NCBI RefSeq assembly: GCF_024347375.1
Contig: NZ_AP025470.1
Coordinates: 2,480,001-2,544,000 of the forward strand
DNA: 64,000 bases
DNA from: Vibrio coralliirubri
GTDB taxonomy: Bacteria > Pseudomonadota > Gammaproteobacteria > Enterobacterales > Vibrionaceae
Direction: 5' to 3'
Shown: positions 44,584 through 54,058 of the stretch, one piece after another
Position numbering within the stretch: the first letter of the stretch is position 1
Layout: the number at the start of each line of letters is the position of its first letter
Notes under the pieces: generated by a model
The model's database searches: none
Seen by the model: the letters and a program-made list of their open reading frames with translations, nothing else
Told to the model about the DNA's origin: nothing
Made by a program: the position numbers and the translations under genes

Positions 44584-45888
44584 ATGACCATTAAAAAACA
44601 CATGAGCGAAGTTCCTATGATTCAAAGGGTAGCCGCATATCTAGCAATTCTAGTGGGTTACTTTTTTTATTGTTATAACTTTGTAATTATTGACTACGTA
44701 CGCCCATACATTGTGGAAGAATATGCTGGTATTAGCCTTTCTGATACCGCTCAGTTCTACACTTGGCAGTCGGTTGGTGCTCTGATTGGTGCACTAAGCT
44801 GTGCATGGTTCGCAACCAAGTTCGGCAAGAAGTCCACACTAGTAGCAATTACGGCATTAAACGGTGGTGCAACCATCATCAACATGATGTTTACCGACTA
44901 CGCTACTTGGGCTGCAATGCGTTTCATCATTGGACTGTCTTTAGGTGGTTACTTCACTGTAGCTGTATCTTTGATGATTGGCCTATTTACACCAACGGTT
45001 CGCGGTAAGTTGACTGCTTTTGCTTCTTCAATGTTCTCTGTTGCTTTAGTGGCAATGGGCGCTTACGCAGCCTTCATCACAAGTGTTGATGCACCTTGGC
45101 AGAGCCTAATGTGGGTAGGTGGTATTCCACCGCTTGTAGCAGCAGCGTTAATGATCTTTGTATTACCAAGCGACAAAACAGTGATCGCCTACGGTGAAGA
45201 AGATCAACAAACAACAACCAATGCAGCAGGGGAAGTAACCGAAGCTAAAAAAGGTTCTTGGGGTGAGATGTTAAGCAAGCCTTACCGCAAAATTACGATT
45301 ACTTGTTTACTTCTTTCTGGTCTTAACTTCTACGGATTCCAATTCTTCGGTGGCTTTGTAACTACCTACCTGAAAGATGTTCGTATGTTTGATGGTGCAA
45401 CCATCGGTTTGATCTTCTCTATCTCAGCATTTGGTTCACTCTTCGGTGCATGGTTCTGGGGATGGGCAGCAGATAAGTACGGTCGTAAGATCAACGCGTT
45501 CGGCTTCATCCTCGCAGGTATCATGGTTTCTATCTTCTTTGTCGCACCTGGCGACATGATGATTGGCGGCCTAAACATGCTGGCTCTTCTAGGTCTTATC
45601 TACAACTTCGGCCTGTCTGCTTCTGCAGTATGGGGCGGTTACTTCTCTGAATTGTTCCCAGCACGCTTGCGTAGCTATGGTGCTGCTCTGTTCCATGGCG
45701 GTCGTATTATCGGCATGTGGGCACCAATGGTTCTTATCTTCATCCAAGAGCGTACCGACCTACAAACAGCAATGTGGGGCTCACCAATCGTATGGATTAT
45801 CGCCGGCCTACTATGGCTAACACTGCCTGAAACTCTTAAAGGTGGCGTCTTCGATAAGAGCAAAAAATCAGAAGCAGCAAAAGCTTAA
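44584..45888 (+). CDS. MFS transporter (aromatic acid/sugar acid:H+ symporter-like)
   Basis: 434 aa, about 12 helices. MFS elements: VGALIGALSCAWFATKFGKKS between helices 2 and 3 and FWGWAADKYGRKINAF in the second half. Similar in layout to the AAHS/SP groups that import organic acids. Upstream of the tandem SnoaL gene and a porin, so it probably takes up the substrate of that protein. Identity of the substrate unknown. Confidence 0.88.
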   Translation: MTIKKHMSEVPMIQRVAAYLAILVGYFFYCYNFVIIDYVRPYIVEEYAGISLSDTAQFYTWQSVGALIGALSCAWFATKFGKKSTLVAITALNGGATIINMMFTDYATWAAMRFIIGLSLGGYFTVAVSLMIGLFTPTVRGKLTAFASSMFSVALVAMGAYAAFITSVDAPWQSLMWVGGIPPLVAAALMIFVLPSDKTVIAYGEEDQQTTTNAAGEVTEAKKGSWGEMLSKPYRKITITCLLLSGLNFYGFQFFGGFVTTYLKDVRMFDGATIGLIFSISAFGSLFGAWFWGWAADKYGRKINAFGFILAGIMVSIFFVAPGDMMIGGLNMLALLGLIYNFGLSASAVWGGYFSELFPARLRSYGAALFHGGRIIGMWAPMVLIFIQERTDLQTAMWGSPIVWIIAGLLWLTLPETLKGGVFDKSKKSEAAKA

Positions 45889-45931
45889 TTCGAAACTCAT
45901 ACGCTGAAGTTCAAATACGAAAAATTTAAAG

Positions 45932-45951
45932 CCGGCTGATAAGTCAGCCGG
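45932..45951 (+). other. Intergenic hairpin between MFS and SnoaL genes
   Basis: CCGGCTGA / TCAGCCGG with a four-base loop and no T-run. More likely an mRNA processing or stability element than a terminator. Confidence 0.5.
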
Positions 45952-46013
45952 TAACAAAATCCAAATCGAGTCCTGTTCCGAATGTTGACTCGACAACACA
46001 AAGAGAAATTATT

Positions 46014-47030
46014 ATGTCTAAATATCAAGAAGCTAAACGCATTGTTCGTGATTACTTCGATGCAATGGAAAACGCAACTCACGAGAACGTTGCTGAAGTT
46101 TTAAAAGCACACACTTCTGAAGATTACTTGTGGCGCGGTGTTTACCCATTCCGTGAGCAAGAAGGCGCACAAGCAGCTGCTGACGTATTCTGGGCACCAA
46201 TGATGAAGTCAATGACTCGCATGCAGCGTCGTCAAGACATCTTCATCGGTGGTAACAACGAAGTTAACCCAGATGAGATTTGGGTAATGAGCATGGGTCA
46301 CTTCATGGGTCTATTCGACGCTGAATACCTAGGCATGCGCCCAACTGGCAAGATCATGAACGTTCGCTACGCAGAGTTTAACTGCGTTGTTGATGGCAAA
46401 ATCACTAAGACAGGCCTGTTCCTAGACCTTCTAGGCATGATGGATCAAGCGGGTTGTTACCCACTTCCACCATCAACTGGTAAGCACTTCGTATACCCTG
46501 GCCCACGTAACCACGATGGTCTGCTATTCGAAGACGCGGCTCCAGAAGAAGGTGTTGCGACACTTGCTCTAGTAAACAAAATGGTTGATGACCTGTCTGC
46601 TCTTAACGACAGCGGTGCGATGGGTTGCCCACCAGAAGTACTAGCGAAGAGCTGGTCAAAAGACATGATTTGGTACGGCCCATGTGGTATCGGCGCGTCT
46701 TACACAATTCCTCGCTACCAACAACAGCACCAACTTCCTTTCCGTAACAACCTGAAAGACAAGAAGTTCAACGGTCACGTTTGTCGTTTCGCTGAAGGTA
46801 ACTTCTCTTGTTTCTTCGGTTGGCCAAACCTATCAAACACACCAACAGGTGGCTTCCTAGGTATGACTGGCGGTGAAGTACGTGCAAACATGCAAGTAGT
46901 TGACGTTTACTACCGTGACGGTGACAAGCTGTCTGAGAACTGGGTTCTTATCGACCTTCCTTACTGGCTACAACAGCAAGGTCTAGATGTGTTCGAACGC
47001 ACTTCAACCATCATGAACCCAACGCTGTAA
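46014..47030 (+). CDS. Tandem SnoaL/NTF2-like domain protein
   Basis: 338 aa built of two NTF2-fold SnoaL-like domains: residues about 5-145 (IVRDYFDAMENAT, DIFIGGNNEVNPDEIWVMSM, GKIMNVRYAEFNCVVDGKI) and about 180-330 (HVCRFAEGNFSCFFGWPN, MQVVDVYYRDGDKLSENWVLID). The family includes polyketide cyclases, ester cyclases and dehydratases; residues allow no substrate call. AAAGAGAAATTATT precedes the ATG. Strong codon bias suggests high expression when induced. Sits between MFS and porin genes. Confidence 0.82.
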   Translation: MSKYQEAKRIVRDYFDAMENATHENVAEVLKAHTSEDYLWRGVYPFREQEGAQAAADVFWAPMMKSMTRMQRRQDIFIGGNNEVNPDEIWVMSMGHFMGLFDAEYLGMRPTGKIMNVRYAEFNCVVDGKITKTGLFLDLLGMMDQAGCYPLPPSTGKHFVYPGPRNHDGLLFEDAAPEEGVATLALVNKMVDDLSALNDSGAMGCPPEVLAKSWSKDMIWYGPCGIGASYTIPRYQQQHQLPFRNNLKDKKFNGHVCRFAEGNFSCFFGWPNLSNTPTGGFLGMTGGEVRANMQVVDVYYRDGDKLSENWVLIDLPYWLQQQGLDVFERTSTIMNPTL

Positions 47031-47092
47031 TCAAAACGCTTTAATCCAAACGCTTTAATAGAAACGATAAAGCCAAAGATTGAAACGAAATA

Positions 47093-47129
47093 GTGGCAAC
47101 CTAAATAGACATCTGATTTAGGTTGCCAC
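47093..47129 (+). terminator. Long hairpin after SnoaL gene
   Basis: Perfect 13-bp stem GTGGCAACCTAAA / TTTAGGTTGCCAC with an 11-base loop, between the SnoaL and porin genes. Weak T-run; may separate expression of the two. Confidence 0.6.
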
Positions 47130-47304
47130 GCTTACTGGGGGACCCTTCTCGCTCCTAGTAAGTGCTCCAACCAATTCATTATTGCTCCACTAATAACTGA
47201 ATCTACTAGTGCCTCATGGATGGGGTACACCCTGCCAAACCATTACCAATATAACGGGCTTGAAAGCACGGTGGCTTTCTACGGCCTGAATAAAGAGAAT
47301 TACA

Positions 47305-48381
47305 ATGAAAAAGTCGATTCTTTCAGCAGTGATCCTGACAGCACTTACCTCAGGTTCTGCTTTTGCTGCACACACTTTTACCAATGACGCGGGCGATAGC
47401 CTTACTTTAGACGGTCGTTTTGACGTTCGTTACCAAGATAAGGGCGGCGACCACAACGGTGAGTGGAACAGCGGTAGCTCTCGTTTCGGCCTTAAAGGTC
47501 AAATGGGACTCGATAACGGCTGGACTGGCTTTGGCCATGCTGAATGGGGTTACAACTCAGGTGCTAACGGCGACAATATTTACGACCGACTTCTATACGC
47601 AGGCGTAGAGCACGATAAATACGGCAAGATCGCAGCAGGTACTAAGCAATGGTCCACCTTCTACGATGTGGCTTGGTTTACCGATATGGGTCGAGTGTTC
47701 GGTTCGCGTGGTTCTGGTTACTACAACCTATCTGACTGGGGTATTGCGTCAGGTACAGGTCGTGCCGAGAACTCGATTACTTACCGCAACAGCATTAGCG
47801 ACAACTGGAAATACGGCTTCACTTACCAAACCACTCGCGAAGATGTTGGCCTAGCAGACGGCTTAACAGCAACGCTGAAAAACGGTATGGGCGCGTCAAC
47901 GCTGTACACTGTTATGGATGGCCTAACGATTGGTTTAGCTTACCACCAGAATGAGTTTGATGATGTCGATGCGGGCGTTAAAAACATCAAAGATGGAGAT
48001 ACCCAACGCATTGGTCTATTAGGTGTTAACTATACCAATGACGGTCTATTCGTTGGTTTCACCTACAGCCAAGGTTCAAACTGGGAAACCACCAGTCAAG
48101 CTGAATTCTACGACCACCGTGGTGCGGAATTCTTCACTTACTACCACTTTGAAAACGGTCTGCGTCCAACCTTTAACGTGAACTACTTAACGGATACCGA
48201 CGACAACGCAAACGGCTACGAGCGCCAGCTTATTATTCCTGGCCTTGAGTACCACTTTAAGAAGAATAAGTTCTTAGTTTGGACGGAATACCAGTTTGAT
48301 AATGGTAACGACAAATCTGTTGGTAACCATTACGAAAATAGCGATGACCAATTCGCTGCAGGTATCCGTTACTACTTCTAA
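47305..48381 (+). CDS. Outer membrane porin (Gram-negative general porin type)
   Basis: 358 aa. Signal peptide ends at GSAFA; mature start HTFTNDAGDSLTLDGRFDVRYQ, repeated beta strands and C-terminal FAAGIRYYF ending in Phe are porin features. Trimeric 16-strand fold expected. In a cluster with MFS transporter and LacI regulator, so probably admits the same substrate. Confidence 0.92.
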   Translation: MKKSILSAVILTALTSGSAFAAHTFTNDAGDSLTLDGRFDVRYQDKGGDHNGEWNSGSSRFGLKGQMGLDNGWTGFGHAEWGYNSGANGDNIYDRLLYAGVEHDKYGKIAAGTKQWSTFYDVAWFTDMGRVFGSRGSGYYNLSDWGIASGTGRAENSITYRNSISDNWKYGFTYQTTREDVGLADGLTATLKNGMGASTLYTVMDGLTIGLAYHQNEFDDVDAGVKNIKDGDTQRIGLLGVNYTNDGLFVGFTYSQGSNWETTSQAEFYDHRGAEFFTYYHFENGLRPTFNVNYLTDTDDNANGYERQLIIPGLEYHFKKNKFLVWTEYQFDNGNDKSVGNHYENSDDQFAAGIRYYF

Positions 48382-48426
48382 CGATGTAGCGGCATGTTGC
48401 TCATTTTATGGGTAAATTCGAAATCT

Positions 48427-48455
48427 AAAGCTCTGCTCTTACGCAGAGCTTTTTT
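48427..48455 (+). terminator. Rho-independent terminator after porin
   Basis: AAAGCTCTGC / GCAGAGCTTT stem followed by TTTT. Confidence 0.9.
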
Positions 48456-48570
48456 GTCACTACCTCTGTAATCATACTATTTTCCCAATACAGAGAATGG
48501 GTTATACCCAACATCAAATTCAAAATAATCATTATTCCTTATTTTTCATATCATTCCTTGGTATTACTTT

Positions 48571-48586
48571 ATGAGTACGTACCTAA
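48571..48586. promoter_or_regulatory. LacI-type operator candidate upstream of lacI-family gene
   Basis: ATGAGTACGTACCTAA, core GTACGTAC palindrome, 45 bp before the LacI-family ATG. Fits autoregulation; matches the element at 44423. Confidence 0.5.
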
Positions 48587-48631
48587 ATATGTTACTCTGT
48601 GCGCAGTTAATTTGGTTCAAAAGTATGGTCT

Positions 48632-49657
48632 ATGAGCTCTCCAAAACACTCCACGGCGTCAAAGCCAACCGTCACCTCTAAAGATGTCGCTAAACTTGCT
48701 GGCGTTTCTCAATCAACTGTATCTCGTGTATTTGTGCCGGGCAGTTCAGTGTCTGAAAAGACCAAGCAGAAAGTGTTCGATGCAGCAAAGTCGTTGAATT
48801 ATCGTCCTAATGCCTTTGCCCGCAGTCTGACGACAAATGAGTCCAAATTGATTGGCTTAGTTTTCCCAGATGCCGACTACCCTATCCACATGAAAACTCT
48901 GCAGCTTATCTCTACTGAGCTACAAAAGCAGGGTTACTCTGCGGTATTGATTCCTTGGCAAGTTGATGGAAACGACAACCACTCGATTCCTAATATCTTC
49001 CAATACCGAGTTGATGGCGTGATTGCAGCTTCTGCGACCTTTAATAAGTCGCTTTATGAAGAGTGTGAAGAGTTCGACATCCCTATCGTTCAGTTCGCAC
49101 GTGTTGTTGAAGGGACGAAGAGTAGCCATGTGGTGAGTGACAACTACGCCGCTGGCCAAGTCGCCGCTCAGCATTTACATAGCGTAGGAACAAAATCAGC
49201 GGTTTACCTGACAGGTAACGTACCAACCTACACCAACGGCGAGCGTGAATCGGGCTTTTGCTCAGAATTCGAAGATCTCACTGGCAAGCAAGCTCGTGTT
49301 ATTGAAGCCGACTATGACTACCTTGATGCTCTAGATACCATTCGGACCCTGTTTTCAGAACCCACACATCCTCAAGCGATTTTCTGTGCGACAGATAACC
49401 TCGCGATGGCGGTAATGGATGTGGCGCGCTTAGAGTTTAACCTGCGTATTCCAGAAGATCTTCAAGTGATTGGTTTTGATGATATCCCACAGACTCAATG
49501 GTTGAACTACCAACTCACTACCTTCAAGCAAGATTTCAGACGCCTTGCACGTGAATCAGTGAAAATTGTCGTTAGCCAGATTCAAGAGCAAGACACGAGC
49601 TTAGTTAAGCTGATGGTGCCAGTGAAGTTCATTGAACGAAAAACGACGCTAAAATAG
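48632..49657 (+). CDS. LacI-family transcriptional regulator
   Basis: 341 aa. Helix-turn-helix and hinge at residues about 14-70 (VTSKDVAKLAGVSQSTVSRVF, VFDAAKSLNYRPNAFARSL), then a periplasmic-binding-protein-like effector domain (GLVFPDADYPIHMKTLQLIS, AIFCATDNLAMAVMDVARLE, VIGFDDIPQT). Probable repressor of the MFS-SnoaL-porin cluster; ligand unknown. Confidence 0.93.
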   Translation: MSSPKHSTASKPTVTSKDVAKLAGVSQSTVSRVFVPGSSVSEKTKQKVFDAAKSLNYRPNAFARSLTTNESKLIGLVFPDADYPIHMKTLQLISTELQKQGYSAVLIPWQVDGNDNHSIPNIFQYRVDGVIAASATFNKSLYEECEEFDIPIVQFARVVEGTKSSHVVSDNYAAGQVAAQHLHSVGTKSAVYLTGNVPTYTNGERESGFCSEFEDLTGKQARVIEADYDYLDALDTIRTLFSEPTHPQAIFCATDNLAMAVMDVARLEFNLRIPEDLQVIGFDDIPQTQWLNYQLTTFKQDFRRLARESVKIVVSQIQEQDTSLVKLMVPVKFIERKTTLK

Positions 49658-49682
49658 AACCAACGTTAAGACGCATTCAAAT

Positions 49683-49715
49683 AAAAATCCCGCTCAGTGT
49701 GAGCGGGATTTTTTA
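49683..49715. terminator. Bidirectional terminator
   Basis: AAAATCCCGCTCA / TGAGCGGGATTTT stem with flanking A and T runs, between convergent lacI-type and sulfatase genes. Confidence 0.9.
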
Positions 49716-49725
49716 TGATATTTAA

Positions 49726-51228
49726 CTAGTTACCTACACCACCGGTTTTCTCAGCCGGAGAATCAGGCGTTACTGGAGGCCACTCTTGAAAAGTTGCTAG
49801 ATGTTGTTGGACAGCCGCTTGTGCAGGACCAAATGCCCACATTTTTTGTCCCATCCATTTTAGGTACATGCCCGACTCTTCTGCCGCTCGCTCGTATGGG
49901 TCACGACGTAAGTTAAACAGTAATGGTGCGTTTAGCGCTTCTTTAGGACCACTCCAACCGTGATTTTGCACGATGAAGTGCGCCTTCCAATCACCAACAC
50001 GAACCGCTTGCAGCTGATCTCGTTCGTAGTAGTAGATCTCTTTACGGTTTGACTCGCCTTTCTCAGTCAGCATATCCACTTGGTTGTAACCATCAAGGTG
50101 CGCTTTAAAGCCATCGTGACCTTTCAGCAGTTTCTCTTTTAGATCCGTTGGACCACCAGCCGCAGCAACCAGAGTTGGTAACCAGTCCATACCATCAAAG
50201 ATGCCATTGCCCACTGTACCCGCTGGGATTTTACCCGGCCAGCTGACCAATGCAGGGGCTCTTACGCCACCTTCCCAAGTTGTCCCTTTCTCACCGTGAT
50301 AAGGTGTCATACCGCCATCAGGCCAAGTCATGATCTCCGGGCCGTTATCGGCAGTGAAAATGATGATGGTATTGTCGGCAATACCGAGCTCTTCCATTTT
50401 CGCCATCATCTCACCGACATGATCATCAAGATCTTTCATGACCACTTCTTGAAGCCCCCAACCATTTTGGCCAAGCATCGCTTCGTATTCAGGTGAAAGA
50501 TGCGTCCAAACGTGACCACGTGATGGACAGTACCAAGTGAAGAAGGGCTTATCCGCTTCAACCGCCCTTTCGATGAAGTTGATCGCGTGTTTATTCACTT
50601 CGTCATCGAGGGTACGCATACGCTCGATCGACAATGCACCATCGTCTTCGATCGTTTGACCACCTTTACCGTCTGATCTTGCGTAAATCACATTACGAGG
50701 TGCAAACGCATCCAAAGAGCCATCTTTTGGCCAATCAGGATCTTCTGTGTATTCCATTGCATTCAAGTGATACAACCAACCCCAATACTCATCAAAACCA
50801 TGCATTGTCGGTAGGAATTCATCTCGGTCACCGAGGTGGTTTTTGCCAAACTGACCCGTCACATAACCCATGGTTTTAAGGATTTCAGGAAGCGTTGGTG
50901 TGTCAGCACTTAAACCCACTGGGCCACCTGGCAATCCAACAGAGTGCATGCCGGTTCGCACAGGAAGTTGACCCGTTAAGAATGCAGAGCGACCTGCCGT
51001 ACAAGAAGGCTGAGCGTAATAATCGGTCAGGAGCATGCCCTTTTCAGCAATACTATCGATGTTCGGTGTTTCACTACTCATCACACCATTGTGATAAGCA
51101 CTCAGGTTTGATATCCCAATATCATCCGTGAAGATAACAAAAATATTCGGTTGCTCTTGTGCTGACCATGCCGATAGCGAAAAGCTACTCAACACACTCA
51201 TCACAACAAGGTGGAAAATCCTTTTCAT
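49726..51228 (-). CDS. Exported arylsulfatase-type sulfatase
   Basis: 500 aa. Signal peptide ends near SAWSA. Type I sulfatase: metal-site FTDDIG at about 33-38, formylglycine site CTAGR with Cys76 (fits C-x-P/A-x-R), DNGPEIMTWPDGG and HGEKGTTWEGGVRAPALV further on. Requires Cys-to-formylglycine conversion; no converting enzyme is seen in the window. Removes sulfate from an ester in the periplasm; substrate unknown, no polysaccharide lyase nearby. Downstream of a DUF4345 membrane protein gene (19-bp gap). Confidence 0.93.
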   Translation of the reverse strand: MKRIFHLVVMSVLSSFSLSAWSAQEQPNIFVIFTDDIGISNLSAYHNGVMSSETPNIDSIAEKGMLLTDYYAQPSCTAGRSAFLTGQLPVRTGMHSVGLPGGPVGLSADTPTLPEILKTMGYVTGQFGKNHLGDRDEFLPTMHGFDEYWGWLYHLNAMEYTEDPDWPKDGSLDAFAPRNVIYARSDGKGGQTIEDDGALSIERMRTLDDEVNKHAINFIERAVEADKPFFTWYCPSRGHVWTHLSPEYEAMLGQNGWGLQEVVMKDLDDHVGEMMAKMEELGIADNTIIIFTADNGPEIMTWPDGGMTPYHGEKGTTWEGGVRAPALVSWPGKIPAGTVGNGIFDGMDWLPTLVAAAGGPTDLKEKLLKGHDGFKAHLDGYNQVDMLTEKGESNRKEIYYYERDQLQAVRVGDWKAHFIVQNHGWSGPKEALNAPLLFNLRRDPYERAAEESGMYLKWMGQKMWAFGPAQAAVQQHLATFQEWPPVTPDSPAEKTGGVGN

Positions 51229-51247
51229 AGAATGTCCTTATACTGTT

Positions 51248-51622
51248 TCAGATTGCTCTTTGTGAACCATTTTTATTCCTACCAAAGCCAAGCTCCAATA
51301 GTAGATAGACGACAAGTAGCCAGTGAGGCATGCCATCTATCAACAAGCTAATGACTCGACCGGCAGCCAAACCCAACATGAAAACCACCAAACTGTAGAG
51401 TGCTGGCAGTCGGTATTTCTTTAGTAACGCCCCTGCTATCCAAAACAGAGCCAACGCTAAGTACAACCCCATCACGGCACGAAAGATATGAGTGACATTG
51501 ATAGGGCTAGCATCAATTCCGAAAAGATAATCAAGGGAGACAACGGGGGCATAACCGTACGACAACGCAATCGGTGTTAAACCCAAAACAGCGACGAACA
51601 AAAAAATGCTTTGTGGCTTCAT
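51248..51622 (-). CDS. DUF4345-type small membrane protein
   Basis: 124 aa, four hydrophobic segments; layout and motifs (FLFVAVLGLTPIALSYGYAP, HIFRAVMGLYLALALFWI, GLAAGRVISLLIDG) match DUF4345 proteins. Function unknown. First gene of a likely two-gene unit with the sulfatase. Confidence 0.8.
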   Translation of the reverse strand: MKPQSIFLFVAVLGLTPIALSYGYAPVVSLDYLFGIDASPINVTHIFRAVMGLYLALALFWIAGALLKKYRLPALYSLVVFMLGLAAGRVISLLIDGMPHWLLVVYLLLELGFGRNKNGSQRAI

Positions 51623-51761
51623 ATCCTTACTCTTTTAATTTGGCTCTTTTCAAAAAACATAGTCTACAATCAGCGATATACAAGTTGCATATGTGAAAAA
51701 TGGATAGTTAAAACACACATTCACATTCGTGCTATTTCACATCGAAGATAAGGATATCAAT

Positions 51762-52532
51762 ATGGCTAAATGGCGTTACCTACTCGCATCAGCATTGGCT
51801 GCAAGTTCAACCGTAAATGCTCAGGAAGCAAGTGCACAAGCGGATACAAAAAAGTGGCAACATAGCTTCGAAATTTACGCGCTTGCACTCAACATCCGCG
51901 GAGACAGCACCATTAGTGATTTATCTGCTGATGTCGATGTTGATCCTGCATTCATCATGGATCATCTTGATATGACCGCAATGGTGCGCTTAGAGGGTAT
52001 CTATGACAATCAATGGGGCTATTACATTGACTACAGCTTCATGAAGTTAAGCGGAAAAACAAACTCAGTGTTAGGTAGCAACCTAGAGGTATTAAAAGGC
52101 AATCTTGATATCCGACAAGGTGTTTTAGATGTGAAGGGGTTTAAGCGCTACCAATACGATTTTGGCACGATTGATTATCTGTTTGGGCTTCGTTGGTGGG
52201 ATAACGACATTGATGCCAAGCTTTACGGTTCAGGTGGCAAGCTAAGTACAGACCGATCACTCGATGAAGATTGGATAGATTACCAAATAGGTGTGAGATG
52301 GATAACGCAGATCAATAAGGATTGGAAGTTTCACGCAACCATTGATGCAGGGCTTGGCAGTGACACCAACTTTACTTCATCTCTGTTAACTGGCGTGCGA
52401 TACCAGATAAACAGTTGGTCTGACTTAAATGTTGCCTACAAATCCACTTGGGTTGATTACGAAAACAAGGGCACCTTTGAATACGATACCGCATCGCAAG
52501 GGTTCCTGATTGGTTGGGCTGCTCACTTTTAA
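51762..52532 (+). CDS. Outer membrane beta-barrel protein, 256 aa
   Basis: Start ATG 51762 follows AAGGAT and gives a signal peptide ending near STVNA; an in-frame ATG 33 bases upstream lacks one. Repeated amphipathic strands with Trp/Tyr girdles and terminal FLIGWAAHF indicate an outer membrane barrel. A family name is not recognised. Divergent from the DUF4345-sulfatase unit. Confidence 0.75.
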   Translation: MAKWRYLLASALAASSTVNAQEASAQADTKKWQHSFEIYALALNIRGDSTISDLSADVDVDPAFIMDHLDMTAMVRLEGIYDNQWGYYIDYSFMKLSGKTNSVLGSNLEVLKGNLDIRQGVLDVKGFKRYQYDFGTIDYLFGLRWWDNDIDAKLYGSGGKLSTDRSLDEDWIDYQIGVRWITQINKDWKFHATIDAGLGSDTNFTSSLLTGVRYQINSWSDLNVAYKSTWVDYENKGTFEYDTASQGFLIGWAAHF

Positions 52533-52897
52533 TCCGATTCTCGTAACGTGTTAGAACCTAGGCCAACCCAATATTGCACATTTGGATTTAATTTCTATTA
52601 AAACGTAATCCTCAAATGATTCTGATCTCTGGCGATGACCTCTGTCGCCAGAGGTTTTTCTTCGTGAAACATACACCGCCCTCCCTCAAAGAAAACCCAT
52701 AAAATCATAGAGTAACGCCTGCACATCGTTCATTTCATCTATCTAAAAAATTGTAATTTTAGATCATAGAAATACAGGTTTATATCTTGAGATATTTAAT
52801 CTTCATTTAATCCTTCCCGCCCCATTCGAACAGTGTTTTTTATTTTAAAAATATCGCTAGAATCCTCTCCCGAAATTTACAAACCAGAGTGGAAACA
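52533..52897. other. Intergenic, no gene; terminator inside
   Basis: 365 bp. Holds the terminator at 52627 and an AT-rich promoter region before the next barrel gene. Nothing else seen. Confidence 0.6.
52627..52659 (+). terminator. Rho-independent terminator
   Basis: CTCTGGCGA / TCGCCAGAG stem followed by GTTTTTC. Confidence 0.85.
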
Positions 52898-53458
52898 ATG
52901 AAAAAATTAATCTTAGCGGCTCTTACGATTGCCTCAGTTACCGGCATCGCATCAACTTCAGCTTTTGCATCAAATGAAATGTACGCACTAGGCGGTTTCG
53001 GGATGGATGATGGCGATGTCGGTGGTCAATTCACATTTGGTAGCCAAGTCATGCAAAGCAACTGGTATGTTGAATCAACGTTGCTTGTTATCAGCACTGA
53101 TGAAAAAGATCTTAAAACAGAGCAAGAGTTCGATTCTTTAATGCTTTCATTAACACCTATGTATAAGCACAGCTTCAGCGAAAACTTCGCTGTTTATGGT
53201 AAGGCGGGCGCTTTTTACGCACACTCAGATACCAAATTGGTGTTCCTATCTAGCGATAATAATGAAGTCCACAAAGGGTCCCATGGTGATCTTGGCTTAA
53301 CTTACGGTATCGGCGCAGAATATAAGTCACTAAAACCAGTTTTCGGCCACTCCAAGTTTGTGACTCGAGCTGGATTTGATTGGTATGAGTTCGGAGGAAG
53401 TACTGGTTGGTATACCACTGAGTCGGCACTAAGTATCCAAGCAGGCTTTACCTTTTAA
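52898..53458 (+). CDS. Small outer membrane beta-barrel protein (OmpX/Ail-like size)
   Basis: 186 aa from ATG 52898 with GAGTGGAAACA upstream. Signal peptide ends at TSAFA; mature protein has about eight amphipathic strands and ends AGFTF with terminal Phe. Resembles the outer membrane protein beta-barrel domain group. Function unknown. Confidence 0.8.
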   Translation: MKKLILAALTIASVTGIASTSAFASNEMYALGGFGMDDGDVGGQFTFGSQVMQSNWYVESTLLVISTDEKDLKTEQEFDSLMLSLTPMYKHSFSENFAVYGKAGAFYAHSDTKLVFLSSDNNEVHKGSHGDLGLTYGIGAEYKSLKPVFGHSKFVTRAGFDWYEFGGSTGWYTTESALSIQAGFTF

Positions 53459-53475
53459 TTGAGTAGAAAAAATGA

Positions 53476-53506
53476 GTAAGCCTCTCGTTAGACGAGGCTT
53501 ACTTCG
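53476..53506. terminator. Hairpin terminator between convergent genes
   Basis: GTAAGCCTC / GAGGCTTAC with a nine-base loop, between barrel and globin genes. Confidence 0.75.
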
Positions 53507-53520
53507 TTACACATTTTGAT

Positions 53521-53922
53521 TCAGACTACGCACTCTTTCTTCATGATAGTTAAGCCGGCTTCGAGCGTTTCTGTCCATGCTTGTTCAACGCTTTCATCAT
53601 AGTGAGGATCGTATTTTTTAACCGTATTAAGTAACGAATTGAACCACTCGTTGAGCTCTTGCTCAGAGATATCCATTCCTAAATCTTTATGTCGCTTCCC
53701 AAGCTTTTTCACCGAGTTTCGTACGCTCGGTAGACCAGCAGAGTTATAGATAAGAATGATCGAGGCTTTAAGCATCTTGGTTTGTTGCTCTAACCCTATC
53801 TTTTCAAAACGTTCTGAAAACCTTGGATTATGCTCGCAAAAATCCGCCAAAAACGTTTCGAGAAATTCTTGGTCAATCCGGCAGCGCTCAAAGCTTTCAT
53901 AAAACAGTTCATTCGGTTTCAT
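53521..53922 (-). CDS. Single-domain globin-like protein
   Basis: 133 aa, all-helical. Globin features: FLADFCEHNPRFSERF (CD corner, Phe), QQTKMLKASIILIY (E helix), LGKRHKDLGM with candidate proximal His, and WFNSLLNTVKKYDPHY toward helix G. Could bind heme and oxygen or nitric oxide, or act as a sensor. Family assignment by pattern only. Monocistronic. Confidence 0.75.
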   Translation of the reverse strand: MKPNELFYESFERCRIDQEFLETFLADFCEHNPRFSERFEKIGLEQQTKMLKASIILIYNSAGLPSVRNSVKKLGKRHKDLGMDISEQELNEWFNSLLNTVKKYDPHYDESVEQAWTETLEAGLTIMKKECVV

Positions 53923-54058
53923 CTAGCCAGTCCTTTGCAAAATTTTGAGTCTTCGGGAAGCTAACAAGTTCAGAGCCGCGACTTCGCCAACTCCGAACCA
54001 TCAACATGATCTAAGTATACGCCACTGTGGCATATAATGAACGATAGCATAAGGCGAA

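Noticed and set aside
47222..47236. Third LacI operator before the porin gene (GGGGTACACCCTGCC region)
   Set aside because: Only loosely similar to the two candidate sites; symmetry and core CG are lost.
49726..52532. Sulfated-polysaccharide utilisation locus around the sulfatase
   Set aside because: No lyase, glycoside hydrolase, TonB receptor or formylglycine enzyme nearby.
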